From: DATFVA01 sp963800255
Lineage (GTDB): Bacteria > Bacteroidota > Ignavibacteria > Ignavibacteriales > Ignavibacteriaceae
Assembly: GCA_963800255.1 (NCBI GenBank)
Contig: CAWDAK010000001.1
Span: forward strand, 1 to 64,000
Length of the DNA: 64,000 bases
Reading direction: 5' to 3'
The notes under the pieces are model-generated. The model was given only the letters and a program-made list of their open reading frames with translations, was not told the origin of the DNA and did not search any database. Shown here in pieces: positions 27,052-36,054 of the stretch; the first letter of the stretch is position 1; the number at the start of each line of letters is the position of its first letter. The position numbers were made by a program, and so were the translations under genes.

Positions 27052-27668
27052 ATGAGTAATAACAATGGACATCAGAGGACACTTATTGCAAGTACTTATA
27101 CATCTTAGCCAAATAGGACTGTAAAGATGTTTTTCACAACCTAGGTGAGGATTAAAAGCAAATATTTTAGGGGTGAAACTTGGCAAGGGATGTACTTTCT
27201 ATGGAAATACCAGGTTTTATAGATGTCCAGGATTCTAGATCACAATAGGTGACAAATGTTCTTTCAGGTCTATATCTGACAGTAACCTAATAGGATTAAA
27301 TCATAAATGTATTCTTATCCGCCCAGGAAAAAGGTGCAAAAATAACGATAGGAAATAATAGTCATTTCAGTGGAACGGTGATAGGAGCGTTTAATGAGAT
27401 CACCATTAGGAAACAATGTAATGTGCGGAGCAAATACCACAATAACTGATGGAGACTGGCATCCCGAAGATTTTCGCACTGGAAATTCCAATCCTGTAGT
27501 ACTGGAGATAATATCTGGCTAGGATTGAACGTAGTGGTATGGAAAGGAGTTACTATAGGCAAAAATACATTTATAGGTGCAAATAGCTTAGTCACAAAAG
27601 ATGTACCAGAAAACGTTATAGCTGTCGGTAGCCCCTGTAGAATAATCAAACAATTGGTTGAAGGATGA
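27052..27668 (+). pseudogene. Hexapeptide-repeat acyltransferase, frameshifted
   Basis: Left-handed beta-helix acetyltransferase pieces in alternating frames: GVKLGKGCTFYGN (27171 on), ITIGDKCSF (about 27240), GAKITIGNNSHFSGTVIGA (about 27335) and, closing the gene, GDNIWLGLNVVVWKGVTIGKNTFIGANSLVTKDV then IAVGSPCRII. The final signature, with its xNPA-like end, is standard for maa/CysE/WbbJ-type sugar O-acetyltransferases. The stop at 27666-27668 overlaps the next ATG (ATGA). The 5' end is uncertain. It probably acetylates a sugar of the repeat unit. Confidence 0.75.
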
Positions 27669-28249
27669 ACATAATTTTTATTGGCAGATTCTCATTTCCT
27701 GTAGGTATGGCCGGAACGCAGATTGTAATGCATTTTCTAAATTATTGCATAGAAAAAACAATCAAAGTTAAAGTGGTAACTATTCAAGAACGAATCAAGA
27801 AGAAGTCTGATAATCCTTTTAGCGGTACCCATAATGGAATAAAATATAAGAACCTGGGAGTTATAACAGGCAATCGGGTTTTTGATATACTGCTTTATCC
27901 AGCTAATTTATTTTATTTTTCACTTTTATTACTTATCTGGAAAGATAAAACCAAAAAAAATATACTGTTTGTGTATGACAGCATTTTCATTTTTAATATT
28001 TTGCCAATCGTTATAGCCAGGCTAATTGGTTATAAGGTTGTAATAGAAGTTGTGGAAGATTATCAATTTATGGAGGATAATAGATCATTCCACCATAACT
28101 TGAATATTCAGGCAACTTTATTATTTGAAAAACATCTTCCTCTTTTTGCAGATAAACTTGTAGTTATTTCGCGATATCTTGAAAATAAATTTCAAAATTT
28201 ATTTGGTCAAAAATTACCCATTATATTTAATTCCTCCGACAGCAAATAA
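27665..28249 (+). CDS. N-terminal half of the split family 4 glycosyltransferase
   Basis: Acceptor-side GT-B domain, residues 1-190. Starts at ATG 27665, overlapping the acyltransferase stop by four bases, so translation is probably coupled. Confidence 0.75.
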   Translation: MNIIFIGRFSFPVGMAGTQIVMHFLNYCIEKTIKVKVVTIQERIKKKSDNPFSGTHNGIKYKNLGVITGNRVFDILLYPANLFYFSLLLLIWKDKTKKNILFVYDSIFIFNILPIVIARLIGYKVVIEVVEDYQFMEDNRSFHHNLNIQATLLFEKHLPLFADKLVVISRYLENKFQNLFGQKLPIIFNSSDSK

Positions 28250-28823
28250 TAATTATAATTTTAAGCAGTTTCCTAATAAAAACAAATCATTCCGGTTCTT
28301 ATATGCCGGTACCTTTCGAAAAAAAGATGGTCTGGAAACCCTTATTAAAGCTTTTAGTAATTTTAATAAAAAATATCCTGATTCAGAGTTGATTTTAATC
28401 GGAAAATCGGACAATACCGAGTTTTTGGACACTTTAAAAATTAACCCGAAAATAAAGTATTTGGGACCATTCTATGGAAAAGAATATTATGAAAAATTGC
28501 TTGAAAGTGATGTTTTATGTATGACGCGCACAAACTCTAAGTTCGCTAATGCAGGATTTCCTTATAAAATAGGTGAATATCTTAGTTCAGGTAAACCAGT
28601 AATATGTTCTAAAGTCAGCGATATTGCATTTTACCTAGAGAACAAAAAAGACGCAATGATTTTTGAACCCGATTGTGAAAATGAATTATATAATTGCATG
28701 GAATATCTTTACTTAAAGCCCGATGAAGCTAAAAGTATAGGGGAGAGAGGGAAGCAAAAAGCTGAACATTTTTTTAGTTACGAAAGGAATGGAAAATTAT
28801 TTTTGGATTTTATGAAAGAATAA
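28179..28823 (+). CDS. C-terminal half of the split family 4 glycosyltransferase
   Basis: Donor-binding GT-B domain (glycosyltransferase group 1), recognisable from SFRFLYAGTFRKKDG. The first 20 or so residues of this frame are out-of-frame reading of the N-terminal half. Confidence 0.75.
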   Translation: MKINFKIYLVKNYPLYLIPPTANNNYNFKQFPNKNKSFRFLYAGTFRKKDGLETLIKAFSNFNKKYPDSELILIGKSDNTEFLDTLKINPKIKYLGPFYGKEYYEKLLESDVLCMTRTNSKFANAGFPYKIGEYLSSGKPVICSKVSDIAFYLENKKDAMIFEPDCENELYNCMEYLYLKPDEAKSIGERGKQKAEHFFSYERNGKLFLDFMKE

Positions 28824-28884
28824 ACTAAAAAAATATTTTCTACTTCTTATATATTCTTCAATAAACCTATTCTAATTTTAACTT

Positions 28885-30075
28885 ATGATAGCTTATTTAA
28901 CTTGTGGTAAGACGGGTCTTCATTCTTTTACCCATAAAGAACTGACGTTGTTAGAGAAAAATGAAGTTGATTTTATCATTTGCCTTACACAACTGAAAAA
29001 GGGTATCTTCATGCCAAAAGATCATTGGAAAATTGAGGTTATCTCATCTCTCAAAATCATCCTGGGCTTTATTTTCTTTTTTTCGTATTCACCTTTAAAA
29101 TTTATGGAGTTATTCATTTTCTCCTTGAAGGAAAGCGTTTTACGCTACTTCCTAGCATCTTTAAGTTTTTATAAATTATTAAAATATAAGGTCGATTTTG
29201 TCCATTGCCAGATGGGAGATCATAAACTTGTTATCTCATATTTTTTAAGCAATTTGCTTGACTCTAAATTAACAACAACCATCCATGCTCATGAATTATA
29301 TAGTAGACTATATTACAATAATGTGGGATTAGTACAACATATCTTTAGTTATTGTGCAAAAATCATAACCATATCTTTATTTAACAAAAATGAATTAATC
29401 AACAGATTTAACCTTAAGGAAGATGATATCTCTGTCATGTATTTATATCCAGCTAACTTCAATGAAAATTATTTCACTCAGAAAAAGATATTGATAGTTG
29501 CCAACTGGTTCAAGAAAAAAGGGTACGAGCAATTATTTCAGGCTCTAAAATTATTAAAGAGAGAAGACTATGTATTATGGGCCGTAGGAGGTTGGACAAA
29601 AGAAGCTAAATCAGTTAACCTTTATGAGTTAGTAAATAAATATTCATTAACAGAAAGAGTAATCCTTCTTGGGGAACAACCAAAAAATATTGTGGATATT
29701 TTATATGCGAGCTGTGATATTTTTTGTCTACCTTCAATCACCGATTACTATGAAGATGGAAGAGTGAGGGAGAAAGAAGGTATACCTGTGGCAGTGATGG
29801 AGGCTGTCTATTGGGAAAAACCTGTCATCGTTACTGATCATGCTGGCAACAAAGAACTTGTTAAAAGCATCCTAGTTAAGGAATTTGATACCAAAGAACT
29901 TGCTGCCAAAATTAATTTTTTGCTTGATCATCCTTCTTCGGGCAAAGAGATTGCTGAATTAAATAAATCAAATATGAGCAAATTTAGCTGTGGAAATATT
30001 AGAGTTCTTACTAATGTTTTCCTCAAAAGAACAGAATATGAAAAAAGTATTATTCGACTTGAATCATCCCTGTGA
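28885..30075 (+). CDS. Family 4 glycosyltransferase
   Basis: 396 residues, GT-B fold. The N-terminal domain holds VDFVHCQMGDHKLV and TTIHAHELYS. The C-terminal donor domain has KKILIVANWFKKKGYEQLFQAL, RVILLGEQPKNIVDILYASCDIFCLPS and the EKEGIPVAVMEAVYWEKPVIVTDHAGNKELV segment, with the E-x7-E pair that binds the sugar nucleotide. It adds one sugar to the lipid-linked repeat unit; donor unknown. It overlaps the next gene by 38 bases. Confidence 0.88.
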   Translation: MIAYLTCGKTGLHSFTHKELTLLEKNEVDFIICLTQLKKGIFMPKDHWKIEVISSLKIILGFIFFFSYSPLKFMELFIFSLKESVLRYFLASLSFYKLLKYKVDFVHCQMGDHKLVISYFLSNLLDSKLTTTIHAHELYSRLYYNNVGLVQHIFSYCAKIITISLFNKNELINRFNLKEDDISVMYLYPANFNENYFTQKKILIVANWFKKKGYEQLFQALKLLKREDYVLWAVGGWTKEAKSVNLYELVNKYSLTERVILLGEQPKNIVDILYASCDIFCLPSITDYYEDGRVREKEGIPVAVMEAVYWEKPVIVTDHAGNKELVKSILVKEFDTKELAAKINFLLDHPSSGKEIAELNKSNMSKFSCGNIRVLTNVFLKRTEYEKSIIRLESSL

Positions 30076-31114
30076 TATAAATTTCTTTAAAAATGTTATC
30101 TCCAGGTTTTCCTTTGAAGGTAAAGCTGAGATTATCCTAACCGTATTAAAAAGAGGTTCTCTTCCGGAATTGGTTGCAGCTGAATTACCTGGGACTCATA
30201 TTAAAGTTATCGGCAGGCACCGAGGAAATTTTCACTCGATAATTATTGAAGCAAATATTATTAAATTTTTTAAACTGTTCTTCTATGTTTTGAAGGTGAG
30301 ACCTGTTTTATGCGTCAGTTTTGGGAGCTTTATTTTGGGTGCGGTTTGCAAAATATTAAGGATAAATAATATTCAATTCTGGGATGACCCTGAAAATAAA
30401 ACTAATAAGTTTCTGCAGAAGTTGACTGCAGATAGTTTGTATTATCCCTATTTCTATAATACCGATCCTTCAATTAGAACATTTAAAGCACTAAAAGAAT
30501 GGGCTTATCTCTCTCCTGCTTATTTTAAACCGAATATTTCAGTATTAAAGAAATATAATTTACGTCCAAATAATTATATCTTCATACGGGAAGTCTCAAC
30601 CAATACAATGAATTATAGAGGACAAAAATCAAACTTACTCTATAAATTATCTGAATATATCCCGAATATAAAAGTATTATTATCAATAGAAGATAAATCG
30701 AAAAGATATCTTTATCCTGACGACTGGATAGTATTAAAAGAACCAGTTGATGATATTCATTCTTTGTTATACTATAGTAAATTGGTTATTTCATCAGGAG
30801 ATAGTATGGCGAGGGAAGGAAGTTTATTAGGGGTCCCATCAGTGTACACAGGGATGAGAGAAATGGCGGCAAATAAAGCATTAGAGCCTTATGGAACTTT
30901 CTTCCATTATAAGGTGGACGAATTGTACAGCAATATTAACGAGATTATTAAATACGATCGAAACCAGGAAAAAGTACGAACTAAAATTAACCTAGAATTT
31001 ATAGATTTAGTAGGGTTTATATTAAGCCTGCTAAATTCCGAACTGAATAATTCTTTAAAGATAATTTCAAGATACCATTTAATGAACTATAAAATTAAGG
31101 ATGATAAATTATAA
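30038..31114 (+). CDS. DUF354-type glycosyltransferase-like protein
   Basis: About 358 residues from ATG 30038 (KKVLFDLNHPCDINFFKN), chosen over an in-frame ATG 48 bases upstream because the family begins with this strand. Features of DUF354 are LFDLNHP, SFGSFILGAVCKIL, IQFWDDPEN, REVSTNTMNYRG and SSGDSMAREGSLLGVPSVYT, which mirrors the UDP-binding GGxxTxxxEA loop of GT-B enzymes such as MurG and WecB. Members occur in polysaccharide loci and are presumed glycosyltransferases or epimerases. Overlap with the upstream gene suggests coupling. Confidence 0.75.
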   Translation: MKKVLFDLNHPCDINFFKNVISRFSFEGKAEIILTVLKRGSLPELVAAELPGTHIKVIGRHRGNFHSIIIEANIIKFFKLFFYVLKVRPVLCVSFGSFILGAVCKILRINNIQFWDDPENKTNKFLQKLTADSLYYPYFYNTDPSIRTFKALKEWAYLSPAYFKPNISVLKKYNLRPNNYIFIREVSTNTMNYRGQKSNLLYKLSEYIPNIKVLLSIEDKSKRYLYPDDWIVLKEPVDDIHSLLYYSKLVISSGDSMAREGSLLGVPSVYTGMREMAANKALEPYGTFFHYKVDELYSNINEIIKYDRNQEKVRTKINLEFIDLVGFILSLLNSELNNSLKIISRYHLMNYKIKDDKL

Positions 31115-31121
31115 ATGAATA

Positions 31122-32159
31122 ATGTTATCAAATATTGGAATTATCGGCCTGGGAAGAATGGGGCTGATGCATGCTTCATTGATAAACAGCTTGCCGAATA
31201 GTAAAGTAGCAGCCGTTTCAGACCCTTCAGACTTCCCTGCAAAGTCTTTAGGAACGATTAATCCCTCTATTAAAGTATTTTCGGATGCTGAAGAGATGAT
31301 TGATAAAGTAAAGCTGGATGGAGTACTAATTTCAAGCCCTGTTTCAAGCCACATACCATTATCAATTTTATGTGCAGAAAGAAATATACCCTTCCTGCTG
31401 GAAAAGCCGCTATCCATTTCGGCCGAGGAAGCTATTCCTCTTCTTTCAATCCTTTATAAGAACAATATACCAAATATGATAGGATATGTTTACCGTTTTC
31501 TTGACAGCTTTGTTAAAGGCAAGGAAATACTTGATTCAAACTGCCTTGGAAATATTCAACGGATTTCGGCAAGTATATATATCTCACAGCTATTTAAGAA
31601 AGGAAAGGGCTGGCGGTACGATCCGACCCAGTCAGGCGGCGGCGTTCTTATTGGTCTGGGTTCACACATAATAGATTTATTAACCTGGTATTTCGGACCT
31701 GTTAAATCGGTTGTTGGTAAAGTTAAATCTGTTTATTCACCAGGAATAGATGATTTTGCCCATTTAATGCTGGATCATGAGTCTGATAATACATCCATAC
31801 TTGATTGTTCCTGGAGCGTAAGGTTCAAAAGAAAGATCGATGTAAAAATTGATATACTAGGCGATAATGGCAGCCTCGTGATATCTGAAGATTCAGTACT
31901 ATTATTTTTAGATAAATCAACAAGTGGATATAATGCCGGCAAGACTTTCTTAAACGCAAATGATCTTTTCAGACCTGTACTTATAGATGTAGGAACTCCT
32001 AAATTTACATTCCAGGATCAAGCCTTCCTAGATTCAATTAGATCAGGGAAATCTGCGGAACCAGATATTAAGCAGGGATTTCATGTTCAGCAAATCGTAG
32101 ACGCCGGGTATAAATCTTCACGGGATGGCTTAATTCCGGTTGCAATAGCCTTGGATTAA
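31122..32159 (+). CDS. Gfo/Idh/MocA family NAD(P)-dependent oxidoreductase
   Basis: 345 residues. N-terminal Rossmann motif IGIIGLGRMGLMHASLI; the conserved catalytic-site EKPLSISAEEA (Lys of the E-K-P motif), then VYRFLDSFVKGKEIL and GGGVLIGLGSHIIDLLTWYFG with the His-x3-Asp element. C-terminal alpha/beta substrate domain is complete. It probably oxidises or reduces a nucleotide-sugar carbon in the synthesis of an unusual sugar. It starts 7 bases after the previous stop. An out-of-frame ATG at 31114 is not used. Confidence 0.9.
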   Translation: MLSNIGIIGLGRMGLMHASLINSLPNSKVAAVSDPSDFPAKSLGTINPSIKVFSDAEEMIDKVKLDGVLISSPVSSHIPLSILCAERNIPFLLEKPLSISAEEAIPLLSILYKNNIPNMIGYVYRFLDSFVKGKEILDSNCLGNIQRISASIYISQLFKKGKGWRYDPTQSGGGVLIGLGSHIIDLLTWYFGPVKSVVGKVKSVYSPGIDDFAHLMLDHESDNTSILDCSWSVRFKRKIDVKIDILGDNGSLVISEDSVLLFLDKSTSGYNAGKTFLNANDLFRPVLIDVGTPKFTFQDQAFLDSIRSGKSAEPDIKQGFHVQQIVDAGYKSSRDGLIPVAIALD

Positions 32160-32232
32160 CACGAATATGATTTTTCGGGGAGAGATAAAATACTCAAATC
32201 AGATTAAATCACATACATACGAGTAAGAATTA

Positions 32233-33102
32233 ATGAAACTTGAAAAAATTATCTTAGGTCACAATCCTCTGTTCGGGGTAGACCACCTTTCACAGGAAAA
32301 CGGAAATAAAAAAGAACTCAAGTTCGAAGATCAGGATATGATCCTGGATATTCTGAGCTTTGCCATGGAATCAGGTATAAATGCAATTATGATGTCGACA
32401 CATCCCAGGGCAGAAGTCCTGGTGAAAATTATGAAAAATAGTTCAACCCTGTCTAAGATGAAGGTTTACCCTCTTCTGCCATATATTGCTAAATATGTAA
32501 GGCAGGCAAACGAAAAAGGTTTAACAAATATTTTAATTGACACACTAAGTAAAGCTAATTTCTCTCAAAAATTTTCCATACTCAAAAATGGGGCCCGAGG
32601 GATATTAGGAAAGGATATAGACCAAACAGTAAAGCTTCTGGTGGATGTAGAATTCCTGACTTTTAAAGATCTGGATATCGGGGCTATTTTTCTCCATGAC
32701 TCTTTAACTGACCTTGCATTGGGTTTGGGCGCCGAATCTGTGCTGGAGACCTTTAAGGATTATGTAGAAGATAAATACAAGGTACCTGCAGGATTTATAA
32801 CAAAGAATATAAATAACTTCAGATGCAAAGTTGAAAGCAGAGGATGGCATGACTATGTAGTTATGGCCTCAATTAACAAGTCAGGATTTTTCGTAAACCC
32901 CGACCTGGCAACAGCAGTAGATGCAATTGAAAAGCCCGGGATAAATTTCATAGGAATGAGTACACTGGCCGGGGGGGCATTAAAACCGGAAGAAGCTTAC
33001 CGCTATTTGGGAAGAATAAAAAACTTAAATTCGGTTGTTGTTGGTATGTCGCAGAAAGAACATATAAAAGAAACCGTAAATTGTATAAATAAGTACATAT
33101 GA
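32233..33102 (+). CDS. TIM-barrel protein, aldo/keto-reductase-like, function unknown
   Basis: 289 residues without signal peptide. Repeated strand-helix pattern (IILGHNPLFGVDH, GINAIMMSTHP, MKVYPLLPYIAKYV, IGAIFLHDSLTDLAL, VPAGFITKN, VVMASINKSGF, INFIGMSTLAGG, VVVGMSQKEHI) suggests a (beta/alpha)8 barrel; the last segment resembles the C-terminal cofactor region of aldo/keto reductases. The usual Asp-Tyr-Lys-His tetrad is not evident. It lies between an oxidoreductase and the sugar transferase, so a role in sugar precursor metabolism is likely. Confidence 0.65.
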   Translation: MKLEKIILGHNPLFGVDHLSQENGNKKELKFEDQDMILDILSFAMESGINAIMMSTHPRAEVLVKIMKNSSTLSKMKVYPLLPYIAKYVRQANEKGLTNILIDTLSKANFSQKFSILKNGARGILGKDIDQTVKLLVDVEFLTFKDLDIGAIFLHDSLTDLALGLGAESVLETFKDYVEDKYKVPAGFITKNINNFRCKVESRGWHDYVVMASINKSGFFVNPDLATAVDAIEKPGINFIGMSTLAGGALKPEEAYRYLGRIKNLNSVVVGMSQKEHIKETVNCINKYI

Positions 33103-33198
33103 ATTTACCCTAATTCTCGGAGCCTGCCTGGAACTATACTAAAAACAGAACACCATAAATAACCTGTCATTATAATAACAATTGTTGAGAGGGCTGAC

Positions 33199-33218
33199 GG
33201 ATATCCGCCCGGATATCC
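33199..33218. promoter_or_regulatory. Paired GGATATCC palindromes, possible operator
   Basis: Two perfect 8-bp palindromes GGATATCC are separated by GCCC, so the whole 20 bases are nearly self-complementary. The element lies about 50 bp before the sugar transferase ATG (33269), in the only sizeable gap late in the operon. It could bind a dimeric regulator or form an RNA hairpin in the leader. Confidence 0.35.
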
Positions 33219-33268
33219 ATTGGTAACAATTATTATTCACATTCTCATTCTATGAGGGAGATGAGAAA

Positions 33269-34366
33269 ATGTTTGACGTAGTAGCCGAAAAGCTTGAGAG
33301 ATCAAACCTTTCAAGAAAGCCATTCGTTCATAAAAGAGTCCAGGGTACACATAATTATGAGATAACATCTGTTATCGACTTTGTGCAATTATTCGTTGAC
33401 CTTGATCCGCATATTACCCGGGTAGTAGAGACAACTTCCTGGAATGATATAGAATCAATAAAAACAAAGACAAGGAATATTGTAAACCTGGATAGGCTGA
33501 ACGAAATTCCATTCATGGATAGATTTTTTAATATGGTCAACTGGAAACTTCCGCTTGGCGGAATTTTTATCTGCCGCGCTGAAGTTGAAGAACAAAGGTA
33601 CAACAGGATGCGTGGTAAGTTTCCGAAAATGATCTTCTATCCTTACTATCTCCTCGATTTTATAGTTAACCGTATCCTGCCAAAATGTGGTTTAACAAAG
33701 AAATTGTATGATTTTTTTATAAGTAAAAATAATAAGGTTTTGTCTCTTGCTCATATACTTGGGATGTCAGTCTTTTACGGTTTCAATATTATTTATTTAA
33801 AAGATATAAATAATATAACCCATTTCGTTTTTCAGAAAAATAAACCCGCATCCTACGGCACTAAACCATCTTCCGGATTCGTATTCAAGATGAAAAGATT
33901 AGGAAAACAGGGTAAGATCATTAATATCTATAAGTTAAGAACCATGCACCCGTATTCGGAATACATTCAGGATTTTATGTATAACCTGAACGGTTCAGAA
34001 AACGGTGATAAGATAACTGATGATTTCCGGGTTGCATCCTGGGGAAAATTTTTAAGGAAATACTGGCTGGATGAATTACCAATGCTCATCAATTTACTTA
34101 AAGGTGACCTTAAGCTGGTGGGAGTCCGTCCGTTGAGCCGGTCTAAATTTGAGTTATATCCACCGGAACTTCAAGCCATAAGGAATTCAGCAAAACCAGG
34201 GTTAATTCCCCCTTTTTATGCTGATCTTCCGAAAACAATGATAGAACTGTTTGAATCAGAAAGAAGATATCTGGAAAGCTATTTTTGTAACCCTTTTAAG
34301 ACAGACCTAAAGTACTTCTATAGATGCTGCTATAATATCCTGATTATGAAGGCCAGGAGTTCATAA
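33269..34366 (+). CDS. Divergent initiating sugar transferase (WcaJ/PglC-type catalytic domain)
   Basis: 365 residues. Residues about 203-360 are the bacterial sugar transferase domain: MKRLGKQGKIINIYKLRTM, the catalytic Asp268-Glu269 in YWLDELPMLINLLKGD, LVGVRPLSRSKFE and KPGLIPPF. Such phosphoglycosyl transferases move a sugar phosphate from UDP-sugar to undecaprenyl phosphate, starting the repeat unit. The hydrophobic re-entrant helix that normally precedes the catalytic domain (with its ...SPGPVFF lead-in) is absent: residues 185-205 are polar (FVFQKNKPASYGTKPSSG). The first 195 residues form a different domain, vaguely methyltransferase-like. It ends 3 bases from the convergent gene's stop. 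Confidence 0.85.
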   Translation: MFDVVAEKLERSNLSRKPFVHKRVQGTHNYEITSVIDFVQLFVDLDPHITRVVETTSWNDIESIKTKTRNIVNLDRLNEIPFMDRFFNMVNWKLPLGGIFICRAEVEEQRYNRMRGKFPKMIFYPYYLLDFIVNRILPKCGLTKKLYDFFISKNNKVLSLAHILGMSVFYGFNIIYLKDINNITHFVFQKNKPASYGTKPSSGFVFKMKRLGKQGKIINIYKLRTMHPYSEYIQDFMYNLNGSENGDKITDDFRVASWGKFLRKYWLDELPMLINLLKGDLKLVGVRPLSRSKFELYPPELQAIRNSAKPGLIPPFYADLPKTMIELFESERRYLESYFCNPFKTDLKYFYRCCYNILIMKARSS

Positions 34367-34369
34367 GCT

Positions 34370-36052
34370 TTAAGGAGTGTTCGGAACGTATACCGTTGTT
34401 GTATCAACAGCTACCGGTGAGAATGGACTCAGAAATCCATTCTGATATTTTGCTTTAAGCCAATAAAATCTATGAGTCTCATTTCCCAGGACATCCTCAT
34501 AATTTGTTGTGCTCTTACTGAATGTTTTTCTTATAACTGCAGAAGAAGTATCATTTGTAAGGCTGCTGAAAAGATAAATCGAATCAACCTGGGTGTTGTT
34601 CGGATTAGTCCAATTTAAATCTGTAAAATGGGCAACACTGTCCCCGTAAGTCCCTCCTCCATGGGCATTGTGTTCGTCTCCAAAATCCTGTATATAACTT
34701 TGGTCTCCAGTCGTTAAATCACTAATCTGATATTCATCCTGATAAATTACCACTAGTGTCAATCAGGGACGTATGAAGAATGCCAGCCTGATTTATATGT
34801 ACCCCATTTAGGAGTTGGTATCCTGCCTCCTGCATAGGACAGAGTCGAATCAACGTTATGGTAAAGGAGTGTATCATTTTTATATATATCATACCAACCT
34901 GCATGGATTGTAGTTGCCATAAATTTTGTTTCCCATTGAATCCATCTACCTCATTCATTAGCTGCTGAACCTATGTCACTGAGCGGTAGCTCCAAGTATT
35001 GAGAGAATAATATTGATCTCCGTGAAGTCCTAATCTGCCTGCGACCAAAACAACTGGGCAAACCAATCTATCTGATATCCGCTTGTATTATCAAATTGAA
35101 AATCAGGTGGGAAGATATTGCTTCCACTTAATAGAATACTGGTGCCCTTCCTCAAACGTATATCTTGTGTATAATCTCTGCTCTTGGAGTCGCCGTTACC
35201 AGCCAGACCATGTATAATCAACATTATAGCCTATCATGAATTTTGCAGCAGAAGGGGTACTGTTTAATGCATCATAATGAGGATTTTCAACGACCTGCAT
35301 CCCAGTTCTAATGAATGAATTTCCCAGCTAGTGGAGATCGTGTTGTACCAATATGCCCCCCAATATTCCTGCACTCCGTTAAAGGGAGAGTTATATGGCA
35401 GATTGGGATTAATATTTTTATTTCTAAGTGATGCTGTAACACCTGTTGGTGCCTCTATCCCGAAAACAAACTGTAAATTTTCATTGATCAGGAGGCCTGC
35501 ATCAATCATACTATTTATGTAGGATGGCGTAAGGTAACCAAGGTCCAGGTTTTCCTGAAGATTTTTTATTGTGTAGCCCTTAAAGTTTGAATAACTAAGG
35601 GACAGGGCTGCTATTTCTCTGGCCCAGGTAATGTAATCAAGTTCGTACGGTTCAGAATAGTTGCAAGACTGACAGATCGGTGGACTTAGCGAGGGAGGCA
35701 GAAGTGAGACATAGATCTGTATGCCTTCAAATTTTGCCAGTGGAAGGAGTACATGGAGATCTGACCATGCTGAATCTTCCTCTATTTCCCACATATAGGT
35801 TGTCTGTCCGCTGCTGATAAGATATTGTATTAAAGAATCGATGTTAACGTGAGTTGTGACGCTGAGAGGTTCAAACAAATTATTCTCAGAAGGCTTATAG
35901 CCGTCCGATATAGAATTCTTATGTGTACCCGGAAGAAGAAAGGAACCCGTTAACGCGATGAACAACAATGAGATTAATGATAAAAATCCCGCTGTTCTAA
36001 ATTTCTTTTTATATGTAGGCTGTGATCTCATTTGAAAATTTTCTCTGTTCAA
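34370..36052 (-). pseudogene. Secreted protein of unknown function, frameshifted
   Basis: Frames 35264-36052, 35030-35224, 34734-34958 and 34370-34762 join into one protein of about 560 residues. It starts with a signal-anchor (FLSLISLLFIALTGSFLLPG; ATG at 36031 is the likelier start than the TTG at 36052). The middle resembles a glycan-processing TIM barrel (SSGQTTYMWEIEED, YVSLLPPSLSPP, YITWAREIAALSLSYSNFKGYTIKN, then PHYDALNSTPSAAKFMIGYN about 35220-35270). The C-terminus (VDSIYLFSSLTND ... HRFYWLKAKYQNGFLSPFSPVAV) looks like a fibronectin-type module. Enzymatic identity is not established. No T9SS sorting end is visible. Confidence 0.6.
35264..36052 (-). CDS. N-terminal fragment of the frameshifted secreted protein
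   Basis: Signal-anchor plus the first half of the barrel-like region. The frame runs off at SLELGCRSLKILIMMH; the natural continuation (VENPHYDALNS) is in the neighbouring frame. Confidence 0.6.
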   Translation of the reverse strand: MNRENFQMRSQPTYKKKFRTAGFLSLISLLFIALTGSFLLPGTHKNSISDGYKPSENNLFEPLSVTTHVNIDSLIQYLISSGQTTYMWEIEEDSAWSDLHVLLPLAKFEGIQIYVSLLPPSLSPPICQSCNYSEPYELDYITWAREIAALSLSYSNFKGYTIKNLQENLDLGYLTPSYINSMIDAGLLINENLQFVFGIEAPTGVTASLRNKNINPNLPYNSPFNGVQEYWGAYWYNTISTSWEIHSLELGCRSLKILIMMH

Positions 36053-36054
36053 AA

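Larger units (their letters stand above)
27665..28823 (+). pseudogene. Family 4 glycosyltransferase split by one frameshift
   Basis: Two overlapping frames (27665-28249 and 28179-28823) form one GT-B enzyme of about 385 residues. The N-terminal half has FIGRFSFPVGMAGTQIVMHFL and LVVISRYLENKF; the C-terminal half has RFLYAGTFRKKDGLETLIKAF, LILIGKSDN and the donor-binding GFPYKIGEYLSSGKPVICS with a downstream acidic residue. The slip lies near 28235 (frame 1 LPIIFNSSDSK, frame 2 PTANNNYN). Because both halves are conserved, it is probably functional in the organism. Confidence 0.82.

Noticed and set aside
27362..27649. 95-codon minus-strand open frame
   Set aside because: It is antisense to the hexapeptide acyltransferase, whose motifs are readable on the plus strand.
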